Source: Ruegeria atlantica (GTDB taxonomy: Bacteria > Pseudomonadota > Alphaproteobacteria > Rhodobacterales > Rhodobacteraceae). Taken from it: 64,000 nt of DNA. Shown here one piece after another: positions 32,555 through 42,100 of this stretch. Numbering within the stretch: the stretch's first letter is position 1; the number at the start of each line of letters is the position of its first letter. The position numbers and the translations under genes were made by a program. Under the pieces are notes generated by a model. It was not told the DNA's origin. It searched no databases and saw nothing but the letters and a program-made list of their open reading frames with translations. The stretch is taken from NCBI RefSeq assembly GCF_013032455.1, contig NZ_WQCF01000002.1:512764-576763 (forward strand). The letters run 5' to 3'.

Positions 32555-33445
32555 TTATTGTTTCCCCCCGCTGGCGGCCTCATCCTCGGACAGATCCGGC
32601 AATGTGCAGAACGCCATATGCTCATCCGGCGGAAAAGCCTGGCGAGCCGTCAGATCATAACGGCACCCTTCACCCAGAACGTCAAGCCGAAGTCCAAGAA
32701 GGCTGAGTGCTTCGCCGCGACGGGCATCCCACATCGAAGAATGGGTCAAATGGCTGGCATCCACCACGGTAACCGTTCCGCTGCCGATTACTTCAAAGAC
32801 GTTATCGGGCCCAATGAAGGCCGCCGTGTCTTCGTCAACGCCCAATCCGATTAGAAAAGGGTTAAAAGATGAAGCGGTTAGTAATCGACCCAGGCGGTTG
32901 CGTTGGGTGAAGTGCTGATCAATGATGACGGCGTTGGTCAGACCCATACCGGGAGCCAGCGTGATATTACCTTCGGCTGGACCAGAGTTGCTGCTGCCAC
33001 CTGCTACCATATGCTCGGACATGATCGAAGCACCGGCCGAGGTTCCTGCAACCGGCACCCCTGCCGCGTTTCGGCGCCGGATTTTCTGGGCGACCAGCGT
33101 GCCTCCAAGAATCGCTGACAGGCGCAACTGGTTCCCACCGGTCATAAAAATTCCGGTAGCACGATCCAGCATCCCCGCGTAATCCGGGTTGTCGCAATCG
33201 GCGCGGCGCGAGATAGGCAGGAATTCAACCTTGCCTGCACCAAGCTCGGAAAAGATGCGGTTATAGTCCGGTCCGGTTTCTTCCAGCATCGAGGCTGTTG
33301 GGATCACGACGATATCAGCGTCGGCACCGCCGGACAGTTCTACGAACTTTCGGTGAATCTGCATTTCCTTGACGCGGTCTTCACCGCCGCCGATCGGAAT
33401 GATGAACCCGCGCGGGGTTTCTGCATCTACGGGTGCAGGGCACAT
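32555..33445 (-). CDS. cphB: Cyanophycinase
   Basis: 296-aa serine peptidase of family S51 (class I glutamine amidotransferase-like fold). It degrades cyanophycin to beta-Asp-Arg dipeptides. The nucleophile Ser sits in AGTSAGASIMSEHMVAGG; IFMTGGNQLRLSAILGGT and DTAAFIGPDN are also typical. No signal peptide, so it is the intracellular type that mobilises stored polymer. It lies 20 bp upstream of cphA on the same strand. Synthetase and cyanophycinase in one message imply control by substrate level or post-transcriptional means rather than simple opposite expression. Confidence 0.94.
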   Translation of the reverse strand: MCPAPVDAETPRGFIIPIGGGEDRVKEMQIHRKFVELSGGADADIVVIPTASMLEETGPDYNRIFSELGAGKVEFLPISRRADCDNPDYAGMLDRATGIFMTGGNQLRLSAILGGTLVAQKIRRRNAAGVPVAGTSAGASIMSEHMVAGGSSNSGPAEGNITLAPGMGLTNAVIIDQHFTQRNRLGRLLTASSFNPFLIGLGVDEDTAAFIGPDNVFEVIGSGTVTVVDASHLTHSSMWDARRGEALSLLGLRLDVLGEGCRYDLTARQAFPPDEHMAFCTLPDLSEDEAASGGKQ

Positions 33446-33506
33446 ATCTTAACTACCTTCCGGTGTTATAGCGGGCAGCCACCGGGGACCGCGCGGACGC
33501 TCAAAC

Positions 33507-34667
33507 CTATTCATACATGCCGCGTCGGGCTATCTGGCCGTCGCGTACATGCCATTCCCCCCGGGCCATCACATGCCGCACGGCAGTGTTTTCGTCAAGA
33601 ACGACCAAATCAGCGTCCATACCCACGTTCAGACGACCTTTTTGGTGCAGCTTCAGCAGGTCGGCGACATTTGAGGTCAGCGGAGCCAGCGCTTCGGGCA
33701 TTGGTACTCCTCTGTTGGTGAGTTCGCGCAGCGTGTCTGGCAAAGTGTCCGACAAACCCACACCAAACCGTGTCAGATTGCCTTCATGGTCAAAGGCGGG
33801 CAGGCAGCCACCACCGTCAGAGCTGATGGTGAACCGGTCCGAGTGACCGCCCAAATCGCGAAACTGAATGTAGGCCTCAGCAGCAGAGATGCCCGGCTCG
33901 ACATGTCCGCAGGGGAATGCGGTAGCGTCGATGTAACATCCGTGCCGTGCTAGCGCCACGGCCTGTTCGAAGAGTGGTTTGTTGCGATTGACATGGGTTG
34001 GATTGAAGACGCGTGCGGGGATTTCGCAGGTCGCGATAGCTTGTTCCAACATTGACAGCCCTCGCTCGCCATCTCCCATATGGCAATGCACAATCCCCGC
34101 CTTGCCAGTCATCAGGCCTGCGACATGTGCTTCGCTTGCGATCCGCAGAAACTCGTCCAATGTCGGTTGGCTCGACCGGTGATCACTGATCGCCAGTTCC
34201 CCAACACCGATGACCGGATCAAGGAACACAATGTCTCCACGGGCTGAACCGGTGAGGGTGGTCAGTGGGACGTGATAGCCACCGGTGTGACACCAGGCTG
34301 AAAGTCCTTCTTCGCGCAACCCATAGGCCTGTTGCACCAGCGTCTGCGTGTTGCGGGTCAGATCGTCCGTGCCCAATACTCCAACGACTGAAGTGACACC
34401 GGCACGCGTGAAAGAGGACAGGGCAAGCGGCGGCACTCGACTGGCTGGTCCGGTTTCACCGCCACCGCCTGTTATATGCGCATGCCCATCAATAAAACCC
34501 GGAACAACCGCTGCACCTTCGACGTCAATGATCTCTGCCTGAAGCTGGTCAGGCAATTCGGGTTTTTTGCTGCCGAGGTAAATGATGCGTTCACCCGCGG
34601 TGAGAATATGGCCCAAACCAACAGGTTCAGGTGAATAGAGGCGCGCATTCTTGATGAGCTTCAACAC
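33507..34667 (-). CDS. iadA: Isoaspartyl dipeptidase (beta-aspartyl-peptidase)
   Basis: 386-aa zinc metallo-amidohydrolase that splits beta-aspartyl dipeptides, here the last step of cyanophycin breakdown (beta-Asp-Arg to Asp and Arg). The metal ligands HAH are in VPGFIDGHAHITGGGGETGP, later His in IVHCHMGDGERG and VFNPTHVNRNKP, and Asp in FTISSDGGGCLP. The start is GTG 34667. It is the first gene of the four-gene cyanophycin operon, with 61 bp before cphB. Length and motifs match the E. coli-type enzyme. Confidence 0.92.
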   Translation of the reverse strand: MLKLIKNARLYSPEPVGLGHILTAGERIIYLGSKKPELPDQLQAEIIDVEGAAVVPGFIDGHAHITGGGGETGPASRVPPLALSSFTRAGVTSVVGVLGTDDLTRNTQTLVQQAYGLREEGLSAWCHTGGYHVPLTTLTGSARGDIVFLDPVIGVGELAISDHRSSQPTLDEFLRIASEAHVAGLMTGKAGIVHCHMGDGERGLSMLEQAIATCEIPARVFNPTHVNRNKPLFEQAVALARHGCYIDATAFPCGHVEPGISAAEAYIQFRDLGGHSDRFTISSDGGGCLPAFDHEGNLTRFGVGLSDTLPDTLRELTNRGVPMPEALAPLTSNVADLLKLHQKGRLNVGMDADLVVLDENTAVRHVMARGEWHVRDGQIARRGMYE

Positions 34668-34971
34668 ATTTCATTTCCGTCAGTAGGAGCGAAGACATCT
34701 TTTCTTGCACTAAAAACCAGCAGAAGAACCATCCCCTACAGCGGAAAAAGCACAGATGCCAGACTCAAGCACTAGCGGATGTTGAGAAAAGGAAGCGGAT
34801 GGAAAATTTGTCCGCTTGGCTGACGTTACCGTACACCCTAGCGCATGTTCACCTTCTGCCGTTCAAATTGGAACGCAGCAAAACCACAGCGATAGTCTAA
34901 GGGTGGGCTGTAAGGTGGATAAAAATTATCCGGCCTTAAATAAGGTTTTGATAATTTTATATTTTTACGGA
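34668..34971. other. Intergenic region between the cyanophycin operon and the right attachment site
   Basis: About 300 bp that must contain the iadA promoter. TTGTCCGCTTGGCTGACGTTACCGTA-like sequence may be a remnant of the dispersed repeat. The last 60 bp before the att site are very AT-rich. No gene is seen. Confidence 0.45.
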
Positions 34972-34990
34972 AAATTTGGTGCCCAGGAGA
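34972..34990. repeat. Right attachment site (attR) in the tRNA-Leu 3' end
   Basis: AAATTTGGTGCCCAGGAGA, identical to 8341-8359. It covers the CCA, acceptor 3' strand and part of the T-arm of the tRNA, plus 5 flanking bases. Confidence 0.85.
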
Positions 34991-35063
34991 GGACTCGAAC
35001 CTCCACGTCCATACGGACACTAGCACCTGAAGCTAGCGCGTCTACCAATTCCGCCACCTGGGC
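34977..35063 (-). tRNA. tRNA-Leu (anticodon CAG)
   Basis: 87 nt including encoded CCA. Acceptor GCCCAGG pairs with CCTGGGC. The D-arm contains GGCGGAATTGGTAGACGC, the anticodon stem CTAGC/GCTAG encloses loop TTCAGGT, a long variable arm (TGTCCGTATGGACG) follows as expected for leucine class II tRNAs, and the T-loop is GGTTCGAGTCC. It is intact, so the island restored the gene on insertion. Position and direction fit a P4-type integration target. Confidence 0.95.
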
Positions 35064-35261
35064 AGGTGTCGTGGAGGGGCGTTTAAGCCTACTGACGGGG
35101 GGCGTCAACTAGATTCGGAAAGATTTTTGAAAGTTTTTTGGCCCACGCCCGAAACGCCTTGGAGGTCTCTGTTCTTTCCCAGATGCGCGGCGTTATTGCG
35201 CCTTGTTTGCCGGGGCTTTGGGCGGTAGATCGGATCAAGACCTATCAGTAGGAGCCCTCTC

Positions 35262-36245
35262 ATGTCCAAATTGGTCACGATTTATGGTGGATCGGGATTT
35301 GTCGGTCGGTATATCGCCCGGCGCATGGCAAACGAAGGGTGGCGTGTGCGGGTCGCGGTGCGGCGCCCGAATGAGGCGATGTTCGTCAAACCCTACGGTG
35401 TTGTCGGTCAGGTTGAACCTATTCTGTGCAACATCCGAGACGATGCATCGGTTGCGTCCGTCATGCACGGGGCCGACGCGGTGGTGAACTGCGTGGGCGT
35501 GCTGAACGAACTAGGCAAGAATGCATTTGGAACCGTACAAGCCGAAGGGGCCGAGCGGATCGCGCGGATCGCCGCTGAGCAGGGCGTTGAGCGGTTCGTG
35601 CATATCTCGGCCATAGGGGCAGATGCAGAATCAAACAGCGAATATTCTCGGACCAAGGCTCAGGGTGAAGCCGGAGTGCTGGCGCATATGCCGAACGCGG
35701 TAATCCTGCGCCCATCGGTCATTTTCGGTACCGAAGACCAGTTCTTTAATCGCTTTGCGGGGATGACCCGTATGGGGCCGTTCCTGCCTCTGGTCGGCGC
35801 TGAAACCAAATTCCAGCCGGTTTATGTGGATGACGTGGCCAAGGCTGCCGTTCAGGGTGTTCTGGGGCAGGCTGAGGCGGGCATCTATGAGCTGGGCGGG
35901 CCTGAGGTGAAAACCTTCCGCGCGCTGATGCAGCAGATGCTGGAGGTGATCCATCGCCGCCGCGTGATCGTGGGTATGCCATTCTTGGCCGCGCGGATTA
36001 TGGCGGGTGTTCTGGACATTGCGAAATTCGTCAGCTTTCAGCTGTTCCCCAACAACATCCTGACGCGTGACCAGCTGAAGAACCTGCGCCGTGACAATGT
36101 AGTGTCTGAGGGCGCCAAAGGTTTTGAGGATTTGGGGATCGAACCGGCCACTCTGGAATCCGTTTTGCCAGACTATCTGTGGAAATTCCGCCCCTCTGGG
36201 CAGTATGACGAAATTCAGAAGTCGGCCAGCAACCTGCGGACCTGA
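35262..36245 (+). CDS. NDUFA9-like NAD(P)-binding protein (complex I-associated SDR)
   Basis: 327-aa atypical short-chain dehydrogenase. The N-terminal Rossmann motif is IYGGSGFVGRYIARRMANEG. ADAVVNCVGVLNELGKNAF and VQAEGAERIARIAAEQGVER match the NDUFA9 subfamily, a nucleotide-binding accessory subunit of respiratory complex I in mitochondria and alphaproteobacteria. The catalytic YxxxK is modified (YSRTKAQGE). It ends with convergent stop codons adjacent to uppP. Membership is clear; the role in this organism is by family precedent. Confidence 0.9.
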   Translation: MSKLVTIYGGSGFVGRYIARRMANEGWRVRVAVRRPNEAMFVKPYGVVGQVEPILCNIRDDASVASVMHGADAVVNCVGVLNELGKNAFGTVQAEGAERIARIAAEQGVERFVHISAIGADAESNSEYSRTKAQGEAGVLAHMPNAVILRPSVIFGTEDQFFNRFAGMTRMGPFLPLVGAETKFQPVYVDDVAKAAVQGVLGQAEAGIYELGGPEVKTFRALMQQMLEVIHRRRVIVGMPFLAARIMAGVLDIAKFVSFQLFPNNILTRDQLKNLRRDNVVSEGAKGFEDLGIEPATLESVLPDYLWKFRPSGQYDEIQKSASNLRT

Positions 36246-37049
36246 TCAGCTGTACGCGATTATCAGCAGGATTGCGCCCAGAATCACGCGATAGATGACA
36301 TACGGCGTGAAGCTGACGCTGCGCAGCAGGCGCATCATGAGGCTTAGCGCCAACAGGGCTGCGAAAAAAGCAAAAAGGGCGGCAATTGCGCCGTCTTTAG
36401 CCAATTGGGCATCTGCTTTTCGAATGACATCCACGGACAACAAAGCACCCGAGGCGATGATTGTCGGGATCGACATCAGCATTGCAATTCGCGCCCCGTC
36501 TTCCCGGCTGTAACCCAGTTGTCGAGCGCCAGTTATGGTGATTCCTGAACGCGAAGTGCCGGGGATCAGTGCCAGAACCTGCCAAAGCCCCATGATCACC
36601 GCGTCGCGCAGACCCCAGTCACCGGCCTGCTTCGTTTGCGGTCCTTTCTGGTCCATCCAATAAAGCAGCAATCCAAAACCCAGCATGGCCCATCCAATTA
36701 ATGCCATGGAACGCAGCGACTGGCTGAGCCCGGTATTGAACAGGAAGGTGCCGACGATAACGGTAGGAATCGTCGAGATGATGAGACCCATCGCCAAACG
36801 CGCCTGTGGGGTATCGACCTTCCCTGTCAGGGCGCGCGGCAGACCGGATGCGGCCTGTTTCACGTCGGACCAAAAGTACAGAACCACAGCCCCCAGCGTG
36901 CCGACATGCACGGCAACATCTATGGCCAAACCCTGATCGTCCAAACCCGTTAGGCTGGGCAATAGGATCAGGTGACCCGAAGATGAAATCGGCAGAAATT
37001 CAGTGATACCCTGAATAATCGCCGTGAGAATCAACTGGAAAAGACTCAT
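36246..37049 (-). CDS. uppP: Undecaprenyl-diphosphate phosphatase
   Basis: 267-aa polytopic membrane enzyme (BacA family) that dephosphorylates undecaprenyl pyrophosphate to recycle the lipid carrier for peptidoglycan and O-antigen synthesis. Both catalytic motifs are seen: GITEFLPISSSGHLILLP near the N-terminus and PGTSRSGITITGARQLGYSR in the middle. Start ATG 37049 (MSLFQLILTAIIQG) is preferred over a frame opening 9 codons upstream, since homology begins here and GCAGGT precedes it. Confidence 0.94.
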   Translation of the reverse strand: MSLFQLILTAIIQGITEFLPISSSGHLILLPSLTGLDDQGLAIDVAVHVGTLGAVVLYFWSDVKQAASGLPRALTGKVDTPQARLAMGLIISTIPTVIVGTFLFNTGLSQSLRSMALIGWAMLGFGLLLYWMDQKGPQTKQAGDWGLRDAVIMGLWQVLALIPGTSRSGITITGARQLGYSREDGARIAMLMSIPTIIASGALLSVDVIRKADAQLAKDGAIAALFAFFAALLALSLMMRLLRSVSFTPYVIYRVILGAILLIIAYS

Positions 37050-37279
37050 CTGACCTGCCGTGCTGCCCTCACGCATTCTTTGTGAGAAATGGGTATAAGC
37101 GTGCTGCAGAAATTGAAAGCACCTTAATGGGTCCGAATCGGAACTAAAATGTTCAATTATTTTACAGATAGTTTTCGGATCGATTGATTTTTTCTAAATT
37201 AGGTCAGCACTATTGCCTTTTCATTCGTGATGACATCTCTTAAAGAAACTCGACCAAGCCAATTCATGGAGTCTGACCC

Positions 37280-38713
37280 GTGGCCAAGCAACCGATGCTG
37301 AAATTTGTGCAGATCGACCGGGACATGCCGGAAAAACGTGCCGCTGAGGTGCGCAAAGAAGACTTCAATGAAATCTACGCGGAATATGCGTCGGCGAAAG
37401 CGCAGGAACAGGCCAGCCGCTGTAGCCAGTGTGGTGTTCCCTATTGCCAGTCGCACTGCCCGCTGCACAACAATATCCCCGACTGGCTGAACCTGACGGC
37501 GACAGGCCGTCTAGAAGAGGCCTATCAAACCAGCCAAGCCACCAATACTTTTCCTGAGATTTGTGGCCGCATCTGCCCTCAGGACCGTCTGTGCGAAGGC
37601 AATTGCGTTATCGAGCAATCGGGCCACGGCACTGTCACAATCGGCACCATCGAGAAATACATCACTGACACCGCATGGGACAAAGGCTGGGTGAAGCCTG
37701 TCGCGCCTGCTGCTGAGCGCAGCGAAAGTGTGGGCATTATCGGTGGCGGCCCCGGTGGTCTGGCTGCAGCGGACATGCTGCGCCGTGCCGGTATTCAGGT
37801 CACCGTATATGATCGCTATGACCGCGCGGGCGGGTTGCTGATGTACGGTATTCCGGGCTTTAAGCTGGAAAAAGACATCGTGCAGCGCCGCAATGATCTG
37901 CTGGCCGATGGCGGGGTCGAGTTCGTCCTGAACTGTGATGTGGATGCCGCCAAGTTTGAAGAGATCCGCGCCAAGCATGACGCGGTGATTATTGCGACCG
38001 GCGTTTATAAATCGCGCGACCTGTCCATGCCGGGCAGCGGTCTGAACGGTATCGAAAAAGCCATCGACTTCCTGACCGCCTCAAACCGCAAGAGTTTTGG
38101 CGACGTGGTCGAGGATTTCGACAATGGTCGCCTGAACGCCGATGGCAAAAAGGTCGTTGTGATCGGTGGTGGTGACACCGCGATGGATTGCGTGCGCACG
38201 TCAATTCGGCAGGGCGCGACCTCGGTCAAATGTCTGTACCGCCGTGACCGCGCCAACATGCCCGGCTCACAGCGCGAAACGCAGAACGCCGAGGAAGAAG
38301 GCGTGATTTTTGAATGGCTCAGCGCACCCAAAGGGTTCACCGGTGACGACAACGTGTCTGGTGTGATGGTGCAGAAGATGCGCCTAGGTCAACCGGATGC
38401 GTCAGGCCGCCAGGCACCCGAGGTGATCGAAGGTGCGGACTATGTGGAAGAAGCCGATCTGGTAATCAAGGCCCTGGGCTTTGAGCCAGAAGATCTGCCC
38501 ACGCTGTTCGGTCAGCCCGACCTGCCCGTAACCCGCTGGGGCACCGTCAAGGCAGCTTTCCAGACCGGCGAGACCGAGATGGAAGGCGTTTATGCCATTG
38601 GTGACATTGTGCGCGGTGCTTCTTTGGTGGTGTGGGCGATCCGCGACGGCCGCGACTGCGCCGATGCGATCATCGACCGTTTCAACAGCAAGGCTGCCGT
38701 CGCAGCCGAATAA
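37280..38713 (+). CDS. gltD: Glutamate synthase (NADPH) small subunit
   Basis: 477-aa beta subunit that passes electrons from NADPH to the large subunit. The N-terminal Cys cluster for Fe-S centres is SRCSQCGVPYCQSHCPLH, with a second set in CGRICPQDRLCEGNC. FAD site SVGIIGGGPGGLAAADML; NADPH site VVVIGGGDTAMDCVRTSI; C-terminal FAD motif GVYAIGDIVRGASLVVWAI. Start is GTG 37280 after ATGGAG. A GFA-family gene separates it from gltB in the same operon; gltD precedes gltB here. Confidence 0.96.
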   Translation: MAKQPMLKFVQIDRDMPEKRAAEVRKEDFNEIYAEYASAKAQEQASRCSQCGVPYCQSHCPLHNNIPDWLNLTATGRLEEAYQTSQATNTFPEICGRICPQDRLCEGNCVIEQSGHGTVTIGTIEKYITDTAWDKGWVKPVAPAAERSESVGIIGGGPGGLAAADMLRRAGIQVTVYDRYDRAGGLLMYGIPGFKLEKDIVQRRNDLLADGGVEFVLNCDVDAAKFEEIRAKHDAVIIATGVYKSRDLSMPGSGLNGIEKAIDFLTASNRKSFGDVVEDFDNGRLNADGKKVVVIGGGDTAMDCVRTSIRQGATSVKCLYRRDRANMPGSQRETQNAEEEGVIFEWLSAPKGFTGDDNVSGVMVQKMRLGQPDASGRQAPEVIEGADYVEEADLVIKALGFEPEDLPTLFGQPDLPVTRWGTVKAAFQTGETEMEGVYAIGDIVRGASLVVWAIRDGRDCADAIIDRFNSKAAVAAE

Positions 38714-38740
38714 CTCAAGCCCAGCGACAGGAGGGTTCGA

Positions 38741-39178
38741 ATGCCCGAATTGCAAGGCCAATGCATGTGTGGCGCGGTTACAGTGACTGCCACCCCGGCG
38801 CGCGACGCGCTGGGTGCCTGCCATTGCGATCAGTGCCGCCGCTGGACCAGCTCGATGCTGGTGACCTTTCAGGCCGAACCTGGATATGCCGCGCTAGGAC
38901 CCGTCAAGGTCTTTGCGTCTTCGGATTGGGCAGAACGCGCGTTTTGCTCGGATTGCGGATCGGCGCTGTGGTACCGGATCACCCTGCCCGGGGAAATGCA
39001 CGGACAAACACAAATGGCCGCCGGATTGTTCGACAACGGAACCGGAAGCCCCCTGAAACTTGAACTCTATATCGACAAAAAGCCCGAGGGATACGCGTTC
39101 GAAGGAGAACGCAGGCAAATGACCAAAGCCGAGGTCGAAGCCATGTATGCCCTGCCGGAAGAAGGAGACAGCCAATGA
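38741..39178 (+). CDS. GFA-family zinc protein (CENP-V/formaldehyde-activating enzyme type)
   Basis: 145-aa zinc-binding protein. Cysteines on the family pattern are present: GQCMCGAVTV, CHCDQCRRWTSS and AFCSDCGSALWY. The founding member condenses formaldehyde with glutathione, but most members have unproven activity. It lies 27 bp after gltD and overlaps the gltB start by 4 bp (ATGA), so it is translationally coupled to glutamate synthase. A role linked to that enzyme is possible but unproven. Confidence 0.9.
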   Translation: MPELQGQCMCGAVTVTATPARDALGACHCDQCRRWTSSMLVTFQAEPGYAALGPVKVFASSDWAERAFCSDCGSALWYRITLPGEMHGQTQMAAGLFDNGTGSPLKLELYIDKKPEGYAFEGERRQMTKAEVEAMYALPEEGDSQ

Positions 39179-42100
39179 CCAAATATGATGCCGATTGGGT
39201 GCGGGCCGAAGAAGCCAAGCGCAAATGGATGGCGGAAAACGGTCTCTATTCCGAGGAAGAAGAGCATTCGTCCTGCGGTGTGGGTCTTGTTGTATCCGTT
39301 GACGGAAAGCCGTCGCGCAAGGTTGTGGATGCTGGGATCGATGCGCTCAAGGCAATCTGGCACCGTGGTGCTGTGGACGCTGACGGCAAGACCGGCGACG
39401 GCGCGGGCATTCATGTACAGATCCCGGTCCCCTTCTTCTATGATCAGATCCGTCGCACAGGCCATGAGCCCAATCTGGATGAACTGATTGCCGTTGGTCA
39501 GGTCTTTCTGCCCCGCACCGATTTCGGCGCGCAGGAGCGGTGCCGGACTATCGTGGAAACCGAAGTTTTACGCATGGGCTACTACATCTATGGCTGGCGC
39601 CATGTGCCGGTGGACGTAACCTGCTTGGGCGAAAAGGCAAACGCGACCCGCCCCGAGATCGAGCAGATCCTGATCTCGAATTCCAAGGGCGTTGATGAGG
39701 AGACATTCGAGCGTGAGCTCTATGTCATCCGTCGCCGCATCGAAAAAGCCGCCGCGTCTGCAGGGATTTCCGGTTTGTATCTGGCGTCGCTCAGCTGCCG
39801 CTCGATCATATACAAGGGCATGATGCTGGCCGAGCAGGTTGCAGTGTTCTACCCCGATCTGATGGACGAACGCTTTGAATCGGCGTTTGCGATTTATCAC
39901 CAGCGCTATTCGACCAACACTTTCCCGCAATGGTGGCTGGCGCAGCCGTTCCGCATGTTGGCCCATAACGGCGAGATCAACACGCTGAAGGGCAACATCA
40001 ACTGGGTTAAAAGCCACGAAATCCGCATGGCGTCCTCGACCTTTGGAGACTATGCCGATGATATCAAACCGATCATCGCAGGAGGATCGTCAGATTCGGC
40101 TGCGTTAGACTCTGTTTTTGAGGTTCTGGTCCGCGCTGGGCGTTCTGCCCCCATGGCGAAAACCATGCTGGTGCCGGAAAGCTGGTCCAAGCAGGCGGTG
40201 GAACTGCCGCAGGCCTGGCGTGACATGTATTCTTACTGCAACTCGGTGATGGAACCTTGGGACGGCCCCGCCGCATTGGCCATGACCGACGGCCGTTGGG
40301 TCTGTGCCGGGTTGGACCGGAATGGCCTGCGTCCGATGCGCTATGTGGTGACGGGCGATGGTCTGGTCATCGCGGGGTCCGAGGCGGGCATGGTGCCAAT
40401 TGACGAAGCCACCGTGACCGAAAAAGGCGCGCTGGGACCGGGGCAGATGCTGGCCGTAGATATGAAAAAGGGCAAGCTCTACCGCGACACGCAGATCAAG
40501 AACAAACTGGCCCGTGCGCTGCCATTTGGCGAATGGGTTGGTAAGATCAACGATCTGGATGCTACGCTGAGCGGTGTGACCGAACGGCCCCTGTTTGCAG
40601 GTGAGGAGCTGCGCAAGCGCCAGATCGCTGCCGGGTATTCGGTTGAAGAACTGGAGCAAATCTTGGCGCCTATGGCCGAGGATGGCAAAGAGGCGCTGGC
40701 TTCGATGGGCGATGACACGCCTTCGGCCGTGCTGTCCAAACAATACCGCCCGCTCAGCCATTTCTTCCGCCAGAACTTCAGCCAAGTAACGAATCCACCG
40801 ATCGACAGTTTGCGTGAATACCGCGTGATGTCGCTGAAGACGCGGTTCGGTAACCTTAAGAACGTGTTGGACGAAGACAGCAGCCAGACCGAGATCATCG
40901 TTCTGGAAAGCCCCTTTGTCGGCAATGCTCAGTGGGAAACTCTGGTCGAGAATTTCAACTCTCCATTGGCCGAGATCGACTGTAGCTTTGAGCCCGGCGA
41001 AGGAGCATTGGATCGTGCTTTGACCCGTATTAGAGCCGAATCTGAGGAGGCAGTGCGCTCGGGTGCCGGGCATTTGGTTCTGACTGATCAGTATTCTGGG
41101 CCGGACAAGGTGGCGATGCCGATGATTCTGGCCACCAGTGCGGTGCACAGCCATCTGACCCGCCAGGGGTTGCGGACCTTCTGTTCGCTCAATGTGCGTT
41201 CGGCGGAATGTATCGACCCGCACTACTTTGCGGTGTTGATCGGCTGCGGTGCGACTGTGGTGAACGCCTATCTGGCCGAAGATTCGCTGGCTGACCGCAT
41301 TGAACGCGGCTTGTTGGACGGTTCGTTGACCGAGAATGTGGCCCGCTACCGCGAGGCGATTGACCAGGGCCTGCTCAAGATCATGGCCAAGATGGGTATC
41401 TCGGTTATCTCGTCATATCGCGGTGGCCTGAATTTTGAGGCTGTCGGCCTTAGCCGTGCCATGGTGGCCGAATATTTCCCGGGTATGACCAGTCGTATTT
41501 CGGGCATCGGTATTCACGGAATCCGGGTCAAGGCCGAGGCAATCCATGCCAAGGGCTGGACCAGCGGTCTGGACGTGCTGCCCATTGGTGGTTTCTACAA
41601 GGCGCGCAAGTCGGGTGAGACCCACGCGTGGGAAGCAACCTCGATGCACATGATGCAAATGGCCTGTAACAGAGCCTCATATGAGCTGTGGAAGCAGTAT
41701 TCGGCCAAGATGCAGTCGAACCCTCCGATCCATTTGCGTGACCTGATGGACTTCAAACCCGTAGGCAAGCCGGTGCCGATTGAAGAGGTCGAATCGATCA
41801 CCTCGATCCGCAAACGTTTTGTCACGCCGGGCATGTCGCTGGGCGCGCTGTCGCCCGAGGCGCACAAGACGCTGAACGTGGCGATGAACCGGATCGGTGC
41901 GAAATCCGACAGTGGCGAGGGTGGTGAAGATCCGGCGCATTTTGTGCCGGAACCCAATGGTGATAACCCGTCAGCGAAAATTAAGCAGGTTGCCTCGGGC
42001 CGGTTCGGGGTGACTGCCGAATACCTGAACCAGTGTGAAGAGCTGGAGATCAAGGTCGCGCAGGGTGCCAAGCCGGGCGAAGGTGGTCAGTTGCCGGGCA

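Larger units (their letters stand above)
8341..34990. mobile_element. tRNA-Leu-integrated genomic island (about 26.6 kb)
   Basis: Bounded by an exact 19-bp direct repeat, AAATTTGGTGCCCAGGAGA, at 8341-8359 and 34972-34990. The right copy is the 3' end plus flank of an intact tRNA-Leu on the minus strand; the left copy lies just before a P4-type integrase, a class that uses tRNA 3' ends. The interior contains accessory genes, with visibly lower G+C in the 10-17 kb part than in the flanks. It carries a recombination and putative defence half (integrase, AlpA, reverse transcriptase, resolvase) and a metabolic half ending with cyanophycin genes. The integrase lies at the tRNA-distal end. Whether the metabolic half entered with this integrase or by a separate event cannot be decided from one sequence. 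Confidence 0.82.
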
